Below are positions 1 through 8,055 of a stretch of DNA of 64,000 nt, piece by piece. Each line of letters opens with the position of its first letter. The first letter of the stretch is position 1. The stretch covers positions 744,001 through 808,000 of the forward strand of contig CAVZIE010000031.1 of NCBI GenBank assembly GCA_963775185.1. Reading direction: 5' to 3'. The position numbers and the translations under genes were made by a program. The notes beneath the pieces were generated by a model. It did no database searches and was not told where the DNA came from. It was given only the letters and a program-made list of their open reading frames with translations. This DNA comes from JAPSGB01 sp963775185. GTDB taxonomy: Bacteria; Myxococcota_A; Polyangia; Polyangiales; Polyangiaceae.

Positions 1-491
1 ACCTGTACGGCCCGCCGCACGGCGGCGGCTGCTGCAAGGGCGACGCTGATCCGGCGCAGATCCTCTCGCTCGGAGACGGCGGCTCGGTCACCGTGCAGTT
101 CGGCGACACGACCATCGTCGACGCGCCGGGGCCGGACTTCATCGTGTTCGAGAATGCGTTCTACGTGAACGGCGATCCGACCAGCGTGTTCGCCGAGCTC
201 GCCACGGTGGAGGTCAGCGACGACGGCACGACCTGGACGGCGTTCCCGTGCACCGCCACGGCGCCGCCGTACGGGACGTGCGCGGGCTGGCACCCGGTGT
301 ACGCGAACCCCGACGAGAACAGCATCGAGCCGCTCGACCCGGCGACGGCCGGTGGCGACGCGTTCGATCTCGCCGACATCGGCGTCGCGAGCGCGCGCTA
401 CGTGCGCATCACGGATCGCGCGGACATCGGCGGCATGGCCGGCGTGTTCGACCTGGACGCCGTGGGCGTCGTCCACGCGTCGTGTCCGTGA
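1..491 (+). CDS. Predicted surface or secreted beta-sandwich protein, 3' part only
   Basis: The reading frame is open from the window edge (first full codon at 3) to the TGA at 489-491, so the N-terminus and any signal peptide lie outside. The visible part has a paired cysteine near the edge, a PDFIVFENAF segment, VEVSDDGTTW and a closing ARYVRITDRAD stretch. That pattern recalls discoidin-like jelly-roll domains of bacterial surface proteins. The stop overlaps the GTG start of the TonB-dependent receptor downstream, so the two are probably translated together. A role as the surface partner of that receptor, capturing a substrate outside the outer membrane, is an inference from position. The substrate cannot be read from the sequence. 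Confidence 0.7.
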   Translation, partial: LYGPPHGGGCCKGDADPAQILSLGDGGSVTVQFGDTTIVDAPGPDFIVFENAFYVNGDPTSVFAELATVEVSDDGTTWTAFPCTATAPPYGTCAGWHPVYANPDENSIEPLDPATAGGDAFDLADIGVASARYVRITDRADIGGMAGVFDLDAVGVVHASCP

Positions 492-2608
492 GCGCCTCCG
501 CGAGACGCCTTGGGTTGAACCGCCAAGGGGCCAAGGCCGCCAAGACCGGAGAGAGGGTTGGATGGCCGCCGACGCGCGAGGCGTGCGGGGGACGCCTCGC
601 GAGCGCCGGGTTCGGGATCCCGGGACGTGTCGCGTGGCTGGGTGCACTCGGCGTCTTCGCGCTGGGTCTGCTCGCGATTCCACGGGTGGGGCGTGCGGAC
701 CCGCCGATCGAGGTCCACGTCGCGGGCGAGCGTCATGGGCCGCCGGCGTCGAGCCGCGACCCGACGGCGGCGAGCACGGTGATCCGCCGCCAGCAGCTGT
801 CCGAGCCGGGCGCGAGCGCGGCGCGGGTCGTCGCGCGGGTGCCCGGCGTGCAGGTCGCCGAGAGCGGCGCCGAGTCCGAGCTCGCGACGGCGTCGGTGCG
901 GGGCGCGAGTAGCGCAGAGCTGCCGGTGTATCTCGCCGGCATCCGCTTGAACGACGACGTGACCGGCACCGCGGATCTGTCGATGGTGCCGCTGTGGATG
1001 CTCGACCGCGCGGAGGTGTTCCGCGGCAACGCGCCCGAAGCGATCGATCGGCTGGGCATCGCCGGCGCGATCGTGCTCGAGCCGCGGCTGCCGCGGACGA
1101 CGGAGCTGCGCGCCGGCGCGGGCGCGGGCAGCTTCGGCGAGTGGTCGTTGTGGGGCGGCGGCGCGGTCGCGGCGCCCGGCGCGTCGAGCCTGGTCGCGCT
1201 CCGGCGCTCCGGCGCGCGGAACGACTATACGTACACGGACGACAACGGGACACGCTTCGACGCGAGCGACGACCGCGAGGTGCGGCGCGACAACGCCGAC
1301 TTCGCGAGCACCGACGCGTGGGCGATTGGACGCGCGGAGCTCGGGCCCGGCGCGCAGGTGACAACGATCGTCAACGCGCTGTCGCGCGAACAAGGCGTGA
1401 CGGGGCTGGGCGTCGTGCCGGCGCGCGCCGCGCGGGCCCGGGTCGAGCGGCTGCTCGGCGGGATCTCGGCGCGGGTGCCGTGCCCGGGGCGCCGCAGCCC
1501 AGGCGCGCCGGTCGACCAGTGCCAGCTCGAGCTGTCGAGCGCCGCCCTGACGGCTCGCAGCGTCATCGACGATCCGCTGTTCGAGCTCGGGCTCTTGACG
1601 TCACGGGCGACCAGCGCGGGCGACCGCTTCACCCAGAGCGTGCGCGTCGTGGATCATCCGGACGACGCCGTGCGCGTCTCCGCGGGCGTGACCCAGGAGC
1701 TGGAGCGGCTCGCCATCGACCGCGCGGCCGCGCCGGGGCTGCGCGCGCGGCGCGACGTCACGCGCGCCAGCGCGAGCGTGCGCGTGGACGCGAGCCGGCG
1801 CGTGCAGCTGATCGCGCTCGGCGCGCTCGCGTGCCACACGACCGCTGCCGGCGACGCGGGCAAGCGCTGCGGCGTGCTCGCGCCCGCCGGCCGCGCCGGC
1901 GTGCGCGTGCGCGCCGCCGAGTGGCTCGACCTGCTGGGCAACGTCGGGCGCTACGTGCGCGTGCCCGCGCTCGGCGAGCTGTACGGTGTGTCGCCGCTGG
2001 TGCGTGGCAACGCCGCGCTCGCGCCGGAGAGCGGCGTGACCGCCGACGCGGGGTTCCGCGCCGCAACGACAGACCCATCCAGCACCGGAGCGTGGGTCGA
2101 TGCGTTCGGGTTCGTGCGCGGGGTCACGGATCTGGTCGCGTACCGCCGCTCGGGGCTCGGCTACGTGCGGCCCTACAATACCGGGCGCGCGCGCGTGCTC
2201 GGGGCGGAGATCGCGGCGGGCGCGGACGCGTTCCAGCACCTGCGCGCCGACGTCGCGGTCACGCTCCTCGACCCGCGCGACACGACGCCGGGGCGCACGC
2301 TCGGCAACGATCTCGTGCCGTACCAGTCGCGCTTCGTCGCGAACGCGGGCGTCGAGCTGTATGCGCGGCATCGCGCCTCGCTCGAGCTTCGCGTGTCCCA
2401 CCGTTCGTCGCGGGTCGCCGACCCGGCGGGGCTGGTGGTGATTGGCGCACAGACGCTGCTGGATGTGGGAGCGACGCTCTGGTTCTGGCGCGATCGCGTC
2501 GCGCTTCGCGGCGCGGTACAGGACGTGACGGACGCCGCGCGCTCCGACGTGGTCGGCTATCCGCTGCCGGGGCGGAGCGTGCACGGGAGCGCGGAGTTGG
2601 TCTGGTAG
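488..2608 (+). CDS. TonB-dependent outer-membrane receptor
   Basis: Predicted outer-membrane beta-barrel receptor that takes up a scarce ligand using TonB/proton-motive energy. I chose GTG 488 because it overlaps the upstream TGA (GTGA). With this start a hydrophobic stretch falls at about residues 48-64, followed by GRA, a plausible signal peptide, though with a long N-region. The plug domain runs from about residue 78 to 195 and contains VVARVPGVQV and a VRG...VYLAGIRL segment typical of receptor plugs. The rest alternates like barrel strands and ends in Trp, as expected for a BAM signal. About 706 residues is normal for the family. IEVHVAGER just after the signal may be the TonB box. Ligand unknown. 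The region encoding residues 11-20 holds a small repeat, so the true start could lie further downstream. Confidence 0.85.
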   Translation: MSASARRLGLNRQGAKAAKTGERVGWPPTREACGGRLASAGFGIPGRVAWLGALGVFALGLLAIPRVGRADPPIEVHVAGERHGPPASSRDPTAASTVIRRQQLSEPGASAARVVARVPGVQVAESGAESELATASVRGASSAELPVYLAGIRLNDDVTGTADLSMVPLWMLDRAEVFRGNAPEAIDRLGIAGAIVLEPRLPRTTELRAGAGAGSFGEWSLWGGGAVAAPGASSLVALRRSGARNDYTYTDDNGTRFDASDDREVRRDNADFASTDAWAIGRAELGPGAQVTTIVNALSREQGVTGLGVVPARAARARVERLLGGISARVPCPGRRSPGAPVDQCQLELSSAALTARSVIDDPLFELGLLTSRATSAGDRFTQSVRVVDHPDDAVRVSAGVTQELERLAIDRAAAPGLRARRDVTRASASVRVDASRRVQLIALGALACHTTAAGDAGKRCGVLAPAGRAGVRVRAAEWLDLLGNVGRYVRVPALGELYGVSPLVRGNAALAPESGVTADAGFRAATTDPSSTGAWVDAFGFVRGVTDLVAYRRSGLGYVRPYNTGRARVLGAEIAAGADAFQHLRADVAVTLLDPRDTTPGRTLGNDLVPYQSRFVANAGVELYARHRASLELRVSHRSSRVADPAGLVVIGAQTLLDVGATLWFWRDRVALRGAVQDVTDAARSDVVGYPLPGRSVHGSAELVW
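521..545 (+). repeat. Short GCCAAGG-type triple repeat
   Basis: Three imperfect copies of GCCAAG(G/A) follow each other with an 8-9 base period at the 5' end of the TonB receptor frame. Such repeats look more like intergenic DNA than a signal peptide, which makes the exact start of the receptor uncertain. Confidence 0.5.
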
Positions 2609-3988
2609 TCAGCGCAAGAGCAGCGCGCACACGGCCGTCAGCGCCAGCGCGCCCAGCAGGTTCAGGGCCAGCCCTTCGCGCGCCATGCGCGCGACGGTGA
2701 CCTTGCCGGTGCCGTACACGATGGCGTTCGGCGCGGTGGCCACCGGTAGCATGAACGCGCAGCTCGCGCTGAGCGCCGCAGGCGCCATCAAGAGCTCGGG
2801 CTTGATGTGCGCGCCGACGGCGGCGGCGGCGAGCACCGGCATGAGCAGCGTGGCGGTCGCCGTGTTGCTCGTCACTTCGGTCAGGAACGTCACCACCAGG
2901 CAGATCGCGAGGATCAAGAGCACGGTCGGCCAGCTCGCCACGCCGGACAGGCCGTGCCCGAGCGCGACCGACAAGCCCGAGACCTCGAAGCCGCGCGCGA
3001 TGGCGATGCCGCCGCCGAACAGGATCAAGAGCCCCCACGGGATCTTGTTCGCCGTCTCCCAGTCGAGCATCTGCCCGCCCTCGCCGTCCGGGATCAGGAA
3101 CAACAGCACGCACGCCAGCAGCGCCACGGTGCTGTCGCCGGCGCCCTTGACGTGAAACAGCCGGCTCCAGCCGCCGGCGGGATCGGTGCGCGTGATCCAG
3201 GCCGTCGCCGTCAGCGCGAACACCACCAGCACGCGTCGCTCCGCGGGTCGCCAGGCGCCGGGGTGCGGCAGCTTGAACGTCTCGCCCGCGTGGAGCTTGC
3301 GGGTGATCTTCCACCATGCGATCGGCACGAGCACGATGACCGCCGGGATACCGATACGCATCCAGTCGACAAAGCCGAGCACGGTGTGCGTCGTCTCGCG
3401 GTACACGCCCATGAAGATCACGTTCGGCGGCGTGCCGATCGGCGTGCCCAGGCCGCCGATGCTGGCGGCGTAGGCGATGCCGAGCAAGAGCGGCGCGGCG
3501 AGCGTGTCGTCGCTGTCCTGCTCGAGCACGGCCATCGCCACGGGCAGCATCATCAGCGTCGCGGCGGTGTTGCTGATCCACATGCTGACGATGGCCGTCG
3601 CCACCATGAAGCCGAGCACGATGCGGCGCCGGCTGGTCGCGCCCACCAGCCGCACCATGCCGAGCGCGAGCCGCCGGTGCGCGCCGCTCTTCTCGAGCGC
3701 CATGCTGAGCACGAACCCCCCGAGCAGGAGCAGGATCAGCGTGTGGCCGTAGGCCGTGGCCACCTGCTTGTGGTCGAGCACGCCGACCAGCGGGAACACC
3801 GCGAACGGAATGAACGACGTGGCCGGGATCGGGATCGGCTCCGTGATCCACCACGTGGCGCATAGCGCCGTCACCGCGGCCGTCCAGCACGCCGCGGGGG
3901 CGAGCCCGGCGAAGCGTGACGCGATGAAGGCGGCGGCCGCGAGCGCCACGCCGCCCACCAGCGCCGCGCCACGCCGCCGTCCGGACAT
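2609..3988 (-). CDS. SLC13/DASS-family anion:sodium symporter
   Basis: 459-residue polytopic inner-membrane permease of the divalent anion:Na+ symporter family, which carries dicarboxylates or sulfate. Two SNT motifs, at residues 139-141 (ISNTAATLMMLP) and 374-376 (TSNTATATLLMP), are the hallmark of the family: each sits in a re-entrant hairpin and helps bind Na+ and substrate. About a dozen hydrophobic segments are visible. A 31-residue Arg/Lys-rich loop (about 226-257) separates the two halves. The substrate (succinate-like dicarboxylate, tartrate, sulfate) cannot be decided by eye. The gene converges on the TonB receptor with no intergenic base and diverges from the MepA-like gene across 73 bases. 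Confidence 0.9.
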   Translation of the reverse strand: MSGRRRGAALVGGVALAAAAFIASRFAGLAPAACWTAAVTALCATWWITEPIPIPATSFIPFAVFPLVGVLDHKQVATAYGHTLILLLLGGFVLSMALEKSGAHRRLALGMVRLVGATSRRRIVLGFMVATAIVSMWISNTAATLMMLPVAMAVLEQDSDDTLAAPLLLGIAYAASIGGLGTPIGTPPNVIFMGVYRETTHTVLGFVDWMRIGIPAVIVLVPIAWWKITRKLHAGETFKLPHPGAWRPAERRVLVVFALTATAWITRTDPAGGWSRLFHVKGAGDSTVALLACVLLFLIPDGEGGQMLDWETANKIPWGLLILFGGGIAIARGFEVSGLSVALGHGLSGVASWPTVLLILAICLVVTFLTEVTSNTATATLLMPVLAAAAVGAHIKPELLMAPAALSASCAFMLPVATAPNAIVYGTGKVTVARMAREGLALNLLGALALTAVCALLLR

Positions 3989-4061
3989 GGCCGCGGATGC
4001 TAGCAGGAAAAAATCGGTCGAGGGGTTGGCAAGACGGGGCGATGCTTGCTAGCGCTGAGGC

Positions 4062-4811
4062 GTGCGTGCTTCCGCATCGCTTCTCGCAGCGCTCGTCGCG
4101 CTGCTCGTCCTCTCGGCGCCCGGTGCGTCGGCGCACTCGATCCGAGATCTGCCGAAGCAATACCGGCACTCGCCGTACACGCTGATGAGCCTGTCCGTCG
4201 GCTACCCGAACGACGGCTGGCAACTCAGGGCGAAGAAGCTGCGGCGCACGCGCTATCTGCGCATCAAGCCGAGCAGCAAGGACGATTGCTACGGTCATCC
4301 CGCGCTGGTGCTCATGCTGCACCGCAGCGCGAAGGAGCTGGCGCGGGCGGCGCATGGCTCGGTGATGGTCGTCGGCGATCTCTCGCGCGATACCGGGGGC
4401 CCGCTGTCGGGCCACCATTCGCACCAGAGCGGGCGCGACGCGGACGTGGCCTTCTACATGAAGGACAAGGACGGCAAGCCGTATATCCCCGATCACTTCG
4501 TGAAGTTCGGCTCGGACGGCAAGGCGACGGACGGCAGCGGGCTCGAGTTCGACGACTGGCGGAACTGGCTCCTGGTGCAGTCGTGGGTGCGCGACAAGCG
4601 CGCCGGGCTCAGCTACATCTTCATCGCGGACTGGCTCAAGCGCCGGCTGATCGCGTTCGCCGAAGGGCGCAAGCAGTTCAAGAAGTACGTCCCGGAGGCG
4701 CTCAAGGTGATGCACCAGCCGGAGGACGCCGAGCCCCACGACGATCACTTCCACGTGCGCATCTCGTGCCCGCACCGGCAAGACGACATCTGTCACGAGC
4801 AGTCGAGGTAG
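4062..4811 (+). CDS. MepA-like penicillin-insensitive murein endopeptidase
   Basis: 249-residue secreted peptidoglycan hydrolase of the LAS metallopeptidase group (M74 type), which cuts D-Ala-mDAP crosslinks in the periplasm. A signal peptide occupies residues 1-24 and ends in ASA. The zinc ligands are readable: HHSHQSGRDAD at 118-128 and the second cluster HDDHFH at 226-231, followed by VRISCP. Start is GTG 4062, preceded by a CTGAGG ribosome-binding site. Length is close to E. coli MepA. The gene stands alone: it diverges from the permease and its stop abuts the stop of the cNMP-DUF1003 gene. Confidence 0.9.
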   Translation: MRASASLLAALVALLVLSAPGASAHSIRDLPKQYRHSPYTLMSLSVGYPNDGWQLRAKKLRRTRYLRIKPSSKDDCYGHPALVLMLHRSAKELARAAHGSVMVVGDLSRDTGGPLSGHHSHQSGRDADVAFYMKDKDGKPYIPDHFVKFGSDGKATDGSGLEFDDWRNWLLVQSWVRDKRAGLSYIFIADWLKRRLIAFAEGRKQFKKYVPEALKVMHQPEDAEPHDDHFHVRISCPHRQDDICHEQSR

Positions 4812-5663
4812 CTATTTCGCCAGCGTCGGCTCTTTCGCGCCACGTGATGCCGGCGCGAGGTGACGTTCGAGCAAGCTGACGCGCGCGAGCACTTCCGCCT
4901 GGCCCTTGAGCAGCGTGCCGATGCCGATCTCGCTCTTGAGGTTCACGTTGTAGTCGTTCTCCGCCAGGAGCTTGTCCTTCGACGCCTGGCGGTTCTGGCT
5001 CATCATGATGATCGGCGCCTGGATCGCCGCGAGCGTCGACAGCACCAGGTTCAGCAGGATGAACGGATAGGGGTCGAAGCGGACGTTGTGGAAGGCGTTG
5101 ATGGTCATCCACGTCGCCATGATCACGGCGAAGATGATGATGAACGGCCACGAGCCGCCAAAGGCGGCGACGCGGTCGGCGACGTATTGACCGAGCGTCA
5201 GCCGATCTTCGGCCTCCTCCAGCACGTTGCGCGACACCTGGCTCGAGAACGCCGCATTGGTGCGGCGCATGCGCTCGGACATCTCGGCGAGGATGCCGAG
5301 GGCGGCGTCGGGGTGGCGCGTGATGAAATCGACGAAGTCGTCGCGGTCGAGCGCAACGAGCGTGCACGGCTTGGTGGCCGTCGCGGTGGCGCTGCGCGGA
5401 TCGCCGTCGAGCAGCGACAGCTCGCCGAAGTACTGCCCGGCGAACAGCGTGGCCAGGAGCACGCTCTGCTTGCCTTCGCCGTAGGAAATGTCGACCGCGC
5501 CTTCGCGGATGATGTACAGGCGCCCGCCGGGCTCGCCCTGGCGGAACACCACCTCGCCGACGTCGGCCTGCACCTCCTCCAGGCGAGTGGCCAGCGCGTC
5601 GAGATCGTCCTCGTCGAGCGAATCGAACAGGTTGAGCGAACCGAGCAGGTCGGTGTGGTCCAT
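4812..5663 (-). CDS. Cyclic-nucleotide-binding domain plus DUF1003 membrane protein
   Basis: 283 residues. The N-terminal part (about 5-125) is a cNMP-binding fold, with VVFRQGEPGGRLYIIREG and FGELSLLDGDPRSATATA as the beta-roll and phosphate-binding cassette. After a helical link comes a DUF1003 region (about 150-250) with two membrane spans (FIIIFAVIMATWMTINAF and FILLNLVLSTLAAIQAPI) and the usual MMSQNRQ loop. The likely role is a membrane protein gated or tuned by a cyclic nucleotide. The function of DUF1003 is not established. The gene is monocistronic by position. Confidence 0.88.
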   Translation of the reverse strand: MDHTDLLGSLNLFDSLDEDDLDALATRLEEVQADVGEVVFRQGEPGGRLYIIREGAVDISYGEGKQSVLLATLFAGQYFGELSLLDGDPRSATATATKPCTLVALDRDDFVDFITRHPDAALGILAEMSERMRRTNAAFSSQVSRNVLEEAEDRLTLGQYVADRVAAFGGSWPFIIIFAVIMATWMTINAFHNVRFDPYPFILLNLVLSTLAAIQAPIIMMSQNRQASKDKLLAENDYNVNLKSEIGIGTLLKGQAEVLARVSLLERHLAPASRGAKEPTLAK

Positions 5664-5714
5664 GACGTATGCCCTCGGCGGCGAGCATAGCCGGCTGGAC
5701 CCGGCGGTGGCCGC

Positions 5715-6140
5715 TCAATCGCCTTGCGAGCCGCGGCGCGACTGCTTCTTCTCGGAGTGCCGGCGCTTGTCGTCCATGCGCCGCGCCTTCGCCGCGCGCG
5801 AGGGCTTGGTCGGGCGCCGCGGTCGCGGCGGGACCAGCGCGCGCCGGATCAGCTCCGCCAACTTCTCCCGCGCGTCCTCGAGGTTGCGCGACTGATCGCG
5901 GGTCTTCTGGCTCGTGAGCAGCACGCGACCGTCGGCGTCGATGCGGCCGCGGGCCAGCGCCGCGAGCCGCGCCTTCACGGCGGTCGAGAGCGCGTTCGTT
6001 CCCCGCAAATTGAAACGTAGCTCGACCTTGCTGGCGACCTTGTTCACGTTCTGCCCGCCCGGTCCGGATGCGCGCACGGCCGTCCACTCGAGATCGCTCT
6101 CGGGGACCACCAGGAACGACGTGATCGAGAGCCCGGCCAT
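5715..6140 (-). CDS. arfB: Peptidyl-tRNA hydrolase ArfB, ribosome rescue
   Basis: About 141 residues. A class I release-factor catalytic domain carries the GGQ motif at residues 28-30 (ASGPGGQNVNKV), followed by a flexible, strongly basic C-terminal tail (KPSRAAKARR...SEKKQSRR). ArfB enters stalled ribosomes, its tail lying in the empty mRNA channel, and the GGQ loop releases the peptide. I chose ATG 6140 because it overlaps the TGA of the upstream alcohol dehydrogenase by one base (TGATG). GTG 6143 is the alternative. Being the second gene of a coupled pair with a dehydrogenase has no obvious functional meaning. Confidence 0.92.
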   Translation of the reverse strand: MAGLSITSFLVVPESDLEWTAVRASGPGGQNVNKVASKVELRFNLRGTNALSTAVKARLAALARGRIDADGRVLLTSQKTRDQSRNLEDAREKLAELIRRALVPPRPRRPTKPSRAAKARRMDDKRRHSEKKQSRRGSQGD

Positions 6141-7099
6141 CACGCGCCCTCCACCAGCACCTTGAGCGTGCCACGCTCGGCGGCGCGCGCGAGCGCGGCC
6201 TCGGCGTCGGCGAGCGGGTAGCGCGCGGCGACGAGCGCGCGTGGATCGACGCGTCCGCTCGCGAGCACGTCGATCGCCCGCCGCATGTCGCCGCAGCGCG
6301 AGCCCACGACGCGGAGCTCGTTCACCACCACCGGCGACAGATCGACCTGTGTCGCGCCGGCCACGGTCGTTTTCAGCACGACCGTGCCGCGCGGGCGCAC
6401 CATGGACAGCGCGCGTGCGACACCGGCGGCGCTGCCCGTGGCTTCAATCACCGCACCGACGCCGGCGACCGCGCCGTCGAGATCGCGCTCGAGACACGTC
6501 TCCGCGCCGGCGCTGGCCGCGATCCCGAGCTTGTCCGTGTGATGGCCCACCACCAGCACGTCGACGTCGCTCGCCCGGAGCGCGTGCGCGACGAGCAAGC
6601 CGAGCTTGCCGTCCCCGAGCACCACCACGCGCTCCCGCGCCGCGTCGCCCAGATCGTCGAGCACGTGCAGGGCCGCCGCGAGCGGCTCGGCGAACACCGC
6701 GCGATCGTCCGCGACGGCATCCGGCACCTCCACCAGGCACCGCGCCGGGACCACGCAGCGCTCGGCCAGCGCGCCGTCCCGACCCAGGATCCCGAGCACG
6801 GTGCGCGTGGCGCAGTGGTGACCGCCGCGCGTCGTGCAGTCCTCGCACACGCCGCAGCCGGCGTTGATGTCCGCCACCACGCGCTTGCCGCGCCACGCGG
6901 GATCGTCCGCCTCGATCACCTCGCCGACGAACTCGTGGCCGAGCACGCCGCGGTAGCCCATGTACCCGCGCGCCAGCTGCAGGTCGGTGTCGCACACGCC
7001 GGCCAGGCGCACCTCGACGAGGGCTTCGCCGGGATGCCGGTCCGGCGCGGGATAGTCGCGGACGAGCCGCGGGGTACCGTCGAGAACGAGCGCGAGCAT
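6140..7099 (-). CDS. Zinc-dependent alcohol dehydrogenase, MDR superfamily
   Basis: 319-residue medium-chain dehydrogenase. The catalytic-zinc region shows Cys36 in AGVCDTDL and His55-Glu56 in GVLGHEF. The structural-zinc lobe has the expected four cysteines (82, 85, 88, 96). A nucleotide-binding fold begins near VVVLGDGKLGLLVA. It probably oxidises an alcohol or polyol with NAD(P)+; the substrate is not evident. It is the first gene of a translationally coupled pair with arfB. Codons for about residues 15-23 coincide with a copy of the dispersed repeat described below. Upstream, a CATATCGATATG palindrome may be an operator. Confidence 0.88.
   Translation of the reverse strand: MLALVLDGTPRLVRDYPAPDRHPGEALVEVRLAGVCDTDLQLARGYMGYRGVLGHEFVGEVIEADDPAWRGKRVVADINAGCGVCEDCTTRGGHHCATRTVLGILGRDGALAERCVVPARCLVEVPDAVADDRAVFAEPLAAALHVLDDLGDAARERVVVLGDGKLGLLVAHALRASDVDVLVVGHHTDKLGIAASAGAETCLERDLDGAVAGVGAVIEATGSAAGVARALSMVRPRGTVVLKTTVAGATQVDLSPVVVNELRVVGSRCGDMRRAIDVLASGRVDPRALVAARYPLADAEAALARAAERGTLKVLVEGA
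7032..7053 (+). repeat. Dispersed palindromic repeat, copy inside a CDS
   Basis: The core ATGCCGGTCCGGCGCGG, with flanking GG and GAT, matches the intergenic repeat family at 9149, 22933 and 32126. Here it lies in the 5' part of the alcohol dehydrogenase gene and is translated on the opposite strand as part of YPAPDRHPGE. It could be an inserted repeat kept in frame or a chance match. Confidence 0.55.
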
Positions 7100-7142
7100 G
7101 GCGCGCGAGGATAGCGCGCTCGCTCGCGCAAGGCACCCGGGT

Positions 7143-7164
7143 CATATCGAAACATATCGATATG
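7143..7164. promoter_or_regulatory. CATATCGA direct repeat and 12-base palindrome
   Basis: CATATCGA occurs at 7143 and again at 7153, one helical turn apart. The second copy extends to the perfect palindrome CATATCGATATG (7153-7164). It is AT-rich in a GC-rich setting and lies 54-64 bases upstream of the alcohol dehydrogenase start, so it is a candidate operator for a dimeric repressor. CATATCGAAAA recurs at 9173. The regulator is unknown. Confidence 0.35.
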
Positions 7165-7176
7165 GCGCGGGGACGC

Positions 7177-7659
7177 TCAGGCGGGCTCGACGTGGACGAC
7201 GGCGCCCAGCGCGGACAGCTTCTCGAACAGCGAGTCGGCGACGCGGCGGTTGCTCGTGCGCGTGAGCACCCAGGGCAAGTTCTTGATCGCAGCGCGCGCC
7301 GTCGGCAGATCGAGCGGCAGCTCCTGGCGTAGCGTGGCGATCAGCCCGATCGGCGTCGGACCCGCGGCGATCAGCACGACCTGCCAGTCGCCGCTGGCCG
7401 TCGGCGTGGAGCGGTCCCCGGCGGGCGCCGCCGCGCCGCCGAGCTCGCGCGAGCCGGGAAACTCGAGCAGCGCCTCCGGCTGGTCGAGGAACGACTCGAG
7501 CAGGCCGCACTCGCGGCACGCCACGAGACGGCCGGCGAGCGAGCGGTTCACGTCACTGCCCGCGCCGCTGCGCTGCACGATGGCCCAGCGCGCGGGCCCC
7601 GAATCGACGAAGCGGGTGGAGCCGCAGGCGCGGCAGACCGTCGGATCCGGGGCGGACAT
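7177..7659 (-). CDS. Zinc-ribbon protein with L7/L12 C-terminal-like domain
   Basis: 160 residues. Two CxxC knuckles (Cys9/Cys12 and Cys48/Cys51) form a zinc ribbon around a short strand region. After a low-complexity link, residues about 92-158 (WQVVLIAAGPTPIGLIATL...AAIKNLPWVL...LGAVVHVEPA) follow the beta-alpha-alpha-beta pattern of the ribosomal protein L7/L12 C-terminal domain, the factor-binding module of the ribosomal stalk. Function unknown. A partner of ribosomes or GTPase factors is conceivable but unproven. The gene diverges from the ferredoxin gene. Confidence 0.7.
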   Translation of the reverse strand: MSAPDPTVCRACGSTRFVDSGPARWAIVQRSGAGSDVNRSLAGRLVACRECGLLESFLDQPEALLEFPGSRELGGAAAPAGDRSTPTASGDWQVVLIAAGPTPIGLIATLRQELPLDLPTARAAIKNLPWVLTRTSNRRVADSLFEKLSALGAVVHVEPA

Positions 7660-7746
7660 GGCGCAGCGCTACCAGCGTTGTCGGCCGATGGCCAGTCCGG
7701 TTGTTTGCGTGGGCCCGCCGCGGCGGCTAGACCAGGCACAGATAGC

Positions 7747-8052
7747 GTGCCGCGAATCGAGTTCCAGGCGAACGTCATCGGCGTCGCCAAGGTCGTGGAG
7801 GCGCCCGGCGGGGGCGAGCTCGTAGACCTGTGCGACGAGGTGCTGGCGCCGATCCCGTTCTCGTGCCGCTCCGCGAGCTGCGCGACGTGCCAGGTGGAGA
7901 TCGTCGAAGGCATGCACCTGCTGGAGCCGCCGAACGACGAGGAGCGCGAGCTGCTGGATTTGCTCAGCGGCCCTTCGAACGTGCGGCTCGCGTGCCAGAC
8001 GCGGGTGCGCGCCGGCGCCGGCCGCATCCGGCTCAAGCCCGTGGGAGAGTGA
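7747..8052 (+). CDS. 2Fe-2S ferredoxin, plant/adrenodoxin-like fold
   Basis: 101-residue electron carrier. The cluster ligands are Cys40, Cys45, Cys48 and Cys83 in the CX4CX2C...C order (PFSCRSASCATCQVEI and LACQTRV). I chose GTG 7747 because the conserved fold begins immediately after it (MPRIEFQAN), whereas the upstream in-frame residues are low complexity. Its redox partners are not in the window. The LOG-family gene starts three bases downstream, so the two are probably co-transcribed. Confidence 0.88.
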   Translation: MPRIEFQANVIGVAKVVEAPGGGELVDLCDEVLAPIPFSCRSASCATCQVEIVEGMHLLEPPNDEERELLDLLSGPSNVRLACQTRVRAGAGRIRLKPVGE

Positions 8053-8055
8053 GCC

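Noticed and set aside
2259..4796. A long minus-strand frame covering the permease and MepA genes
   Set aside because: The permease and MepA motifs are in other frames; this one is Arg/Ala-rich shadow.
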